A DNA stretch of 64,000 bases. It comes from Schumannella sp. 10F1B-5-1. Its GTDB lineage: Bacteria; Actinomycetota; Actinomycetes; Actinomycetales; Microbacteriaceae. Under the pieces are notes generated by a model. The model worked only from the letters and a program-made list of their open reading frames with translations. It had not been told where the DNA came from and did not search any database. The stretch spans positions 210,801 to 274,800 of the forward strand of contig NZ_VHQH01000039.1 of assembly GCF_006517535.1 (NCBI RefSeq), written 5' to 3'. This document shows positions 62,397 to 64,000 of this stretch, one piece after another. Within the stretch, counting starts at the first letter, position 1. Each line of letters begins with the position of its first letter. The translations under genes and the position numbers were made by a program.

Positions 62397-64000
62397 CTAG
62401 CTCTCGCCGCCGGCCGAGCCCGAGGTGCCGGCCGACACGTCGTGCAGACGGTAGCGGTCGATCGCCTGCTGCACGATCGACGGGTCGCCCTGTCCGCGAC
62501 GCACGAGCGCCTGAAGCGCTCGCACGACCATCGAGGGTCCGTCGATCTTGAAGTCGCGACGGGCCGCGGCACGGGTGTCGCTGAAGCCGAAGCCGTCGGC
62601 GCCGAGCGTGTAGTAGTCACCCGGAACGAAGGGACGGATCTGGTCCTGCACCGCGTGCATGAAGTCCGAGACCGCGATCTTCGGGCCCTCGGCATCCGCC
62701 AGCTTCTGCGTGACGTAGGGCACCTGCAGCGCCTCGTTCGGGAACAGGAAGTTGTGCTCGTCGGCGGCGAGGCCGTCGCGGCGCAGCTCGTTCCACGACG
62801 TGACGCTCCACACGTCGGCCGAGACGTTCCAGTCTTTCTGCAGCAGCTCCTGGGCCTCGAGAGCCCACGGCACGCCGACGCCCGAGGCGAGCAGCTGCAC
62901 CTTGACGCCGGGGTGGTCGTTCTTCTTGAGCAGGTAGATGCCCTTGAGCACGCCGTCGACGTCGAGGTCCTCCGGCTCGGCCGGCTGAGCCATCGGCTCG
63001 TTGTAGACCGTCAGGTAGTACATGACGTCGGGGTCGGGGTGCGCTCCGCCGTACATGCGCTCGAGACCGGCGCGCACGATGTGCCCGACCTCGTAGCCGA
63101 AGGCGGGGTCGTAGCTGACGACGGCCGGGTTGGTCGCCGACAGCAGGTGCGAGTGCCCGTCCGCGTGCTGCAGGCCCTCGCCGGTCAGCGTGGTGCGACC
63201 GGCGGTGGCGCCGATGATGAAGCCGCGGGCCATCTGGTCGCCGGCGGCCCAGATGGCGTCTCCGGTGCGCTGGAAGCCGAACATCGAGTAGAAGACGTAC
63301 ACCGGGATGAGCGGCTCGCCGTGCGTCGCATACGAGGTGCCGGCCGCGGTGAACGCCGCGAAGGCACCCGCCTCGTTGATGCCGACGTGCACGATCTGGC
63401 CCTGCGGGCTCTCCTTGTACGCGAGCAGCAGCTCGCGGTCGACGGAGGTGTAGTGCTGGCCCTTGGGGTTGTAGATCTTCGCCGTGGGGAAGTAGGCGTC
63501 CATGCCGAAGGTGCGCGCCTCATCCGGGATGATCGGCACGATGCGGTGGCCGAACTCCTTGTCGCGCAGCAGGTCCTTCAGCAGGCGGGCGAACGCCATC
63601 GTGGTGGCGACCTCCTGCTTTCCGGAGCCCTTCTTGACGACCGAGTAGGCGCTGTCGTCGGGGAGCGACACCGGCACGTGCGTGCGGCGGCGCTCGGGCA
63701 GGTAGCCGCCCAGCTCGCGGCGGCGCTCGTGCAGGTACTGGATCGCCGGGTCGTCCTGACCGGGGTGGTAGTACGGCGGCAGGTAGGGGTTCTCCTCGAG
63801 CTGCGCATCCGTGATCGGCACGCGCATCTCGTCGCGGAACTGCTTGAGATCGTCGAGCGTGAGCTTCTTCATCTGGTGGGTCGCGTTGCGGCCCTCGAAG
63901 TGCGGTCCGAGGCCGTAGCCCTTGACGGTCTTCGCCAGGATGACGGTGGGCTGGCCCTTGTGCTCCGACGCCGCCTTGTAGGCCGCGTAGACCTTGCGGT
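62397..64000 (-). CDS. aceE: Pyruvate dehydrogenase E1 component (3' part, runs off the window)
   Basis: The open frame continues from base 64000 to TAG 62399-62397, giving about 534 residues of the C-terminal part. Visible are [109 protein letters not shown] and [17 protein letters not shown]. These are typical of homodimeric E1, which decarboxylates pyruvate with thiamine diphosphate. The thiamine-binding N-terminal part lies outside. The reading frame has no true start inside the window. Confidence 0.97.
   Translation of the reverse strand, partial: RKVYAAYKAASEHKGQPTVILAKTVKGYGLGPHFEGRNATHQMKKLTLDDLKQFRDEMRVPITDAQLEENPYLPPYYHPGQDDPAIQYLHERRRELGGYLPERRRTHVPVSLPDDSAYSVVKKGSGKQEVATTMAFARLLKDLLRDKEFGHRIVPIIPDEARTFGMDAYFPTAKIYNPKGQHYTSVDRELLLAYKESPQGQIVHVGINEAGAFAAFTAAGTSYATHGEPLIPVYVFYSMFGFQRTGDAIWAAGDQMARGFIIGATAGRTTLTGEGLQHADGHSHLLSATNPAVVSYDPAFGYEVGHIVRAGLERMYGGAHPDPDVMYYLTVYNEPMAQPAEPEDLDVDGVLKGIYLLKKNDHPGVKVQLLASGVGVPWALEAQELLQKDWNVSADVWSVTSWNELRRDGLAADEHNFLFPNEALQVPYVTQKLADAEGPKIAVSDFMHAVQDQIRPFVPGDYYTLGADGFGFSDTRAAARRDFKIDGPSMVVRALQALVRRGQGDPSIVQQAIDRYRLHDVSAGTSGSAGGES

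Overview
The window is high-GC, densely coding DNA from an actinobacterium. Codon use, TANNNT-type -10 boxes placed 6-7 bases before start codons (leaderless genes), a leuA leader peptide, DUF3145, a fasR-like/fabD-fabH-acpP-fabF fatty acid cluster and many actinobacterial hypotheticals point to the Microbacteriaceae or a near relative. No prophage, CRISPR array, rRNA operon or transposase was seen; it reads as ordinary chromosome. The genus is inferred, not shown.

Layout. 1-3034: tail of a probable sensor kinase, a LuxR-type response regulator and an ABC/FtsX exporter. 3211-5093: leuA with a Leu-rich leader peptide. 5274-11315: TRIC-like channel, RNase H-like protein, recO, uppS, a P-loop kinase and an acyltransferase-like membrane protein. 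11366-17283: an NAD operon, nrtR-nadA-nadB-nadC-cysteine desulfurase, with a candidate operator. 17499-19580: divergent LysR regulator and PLP enzyme. 19645-28768: glyS, a DUF559-type endonuclease-like gene, FrnE-like oxidoreductase, YbaK-like deacylase, dusB, dgt, dnaG. 28994-36514: peptide-type ABC importer. 36578-40570: tRNA-Asn, a second two-component system, a SHOCT protein and a kinase-like protein lacking its phospho-acceptor His. 40770-55244: def, DMT transporter, glycosyltransferase, tRNA(CAU), small metabolic genes, GAF regulator with aldehyde dehydrogenase and DUF779, a Pol I-like polymerase, DUF3145. 55349-64000: fatty acid synthase genes, a hydrolase and chitinase, a PucR/FasR-like regulator and the 3' part of aceE.

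The most striking feature is a dispersed inverted-repeat element. Twenty-base arms (TGTCGGAAACTCAGGCGTTG and its reverse complement) flank an unconserved core of nearly fixed length (48-50 bases, total 88-90). Ten such copies, plus one pair of arms 310 bases apart inside nadB, lie between 3075 and 40757, at or just past gene 3' ends. None was seen in the last 23 kb. Some run into reading frames and supply protein tails and even the stop codon (recO). The form resembles REPINs (paired REP sequences around a variable loop), but the arms are not REP palindromes.

A second recurring pattern is a 16-base palindrome (TNNTCNCGNNGGANNA) exactly 44 bases before the proposed -10 boxes of the ABC exporter, the second histidine kinase and the SHOCT gene, with a half-site at the same distance before the degenerate kinase. 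This suggests one binding specificity shared by the two LuxR-type response regulators.
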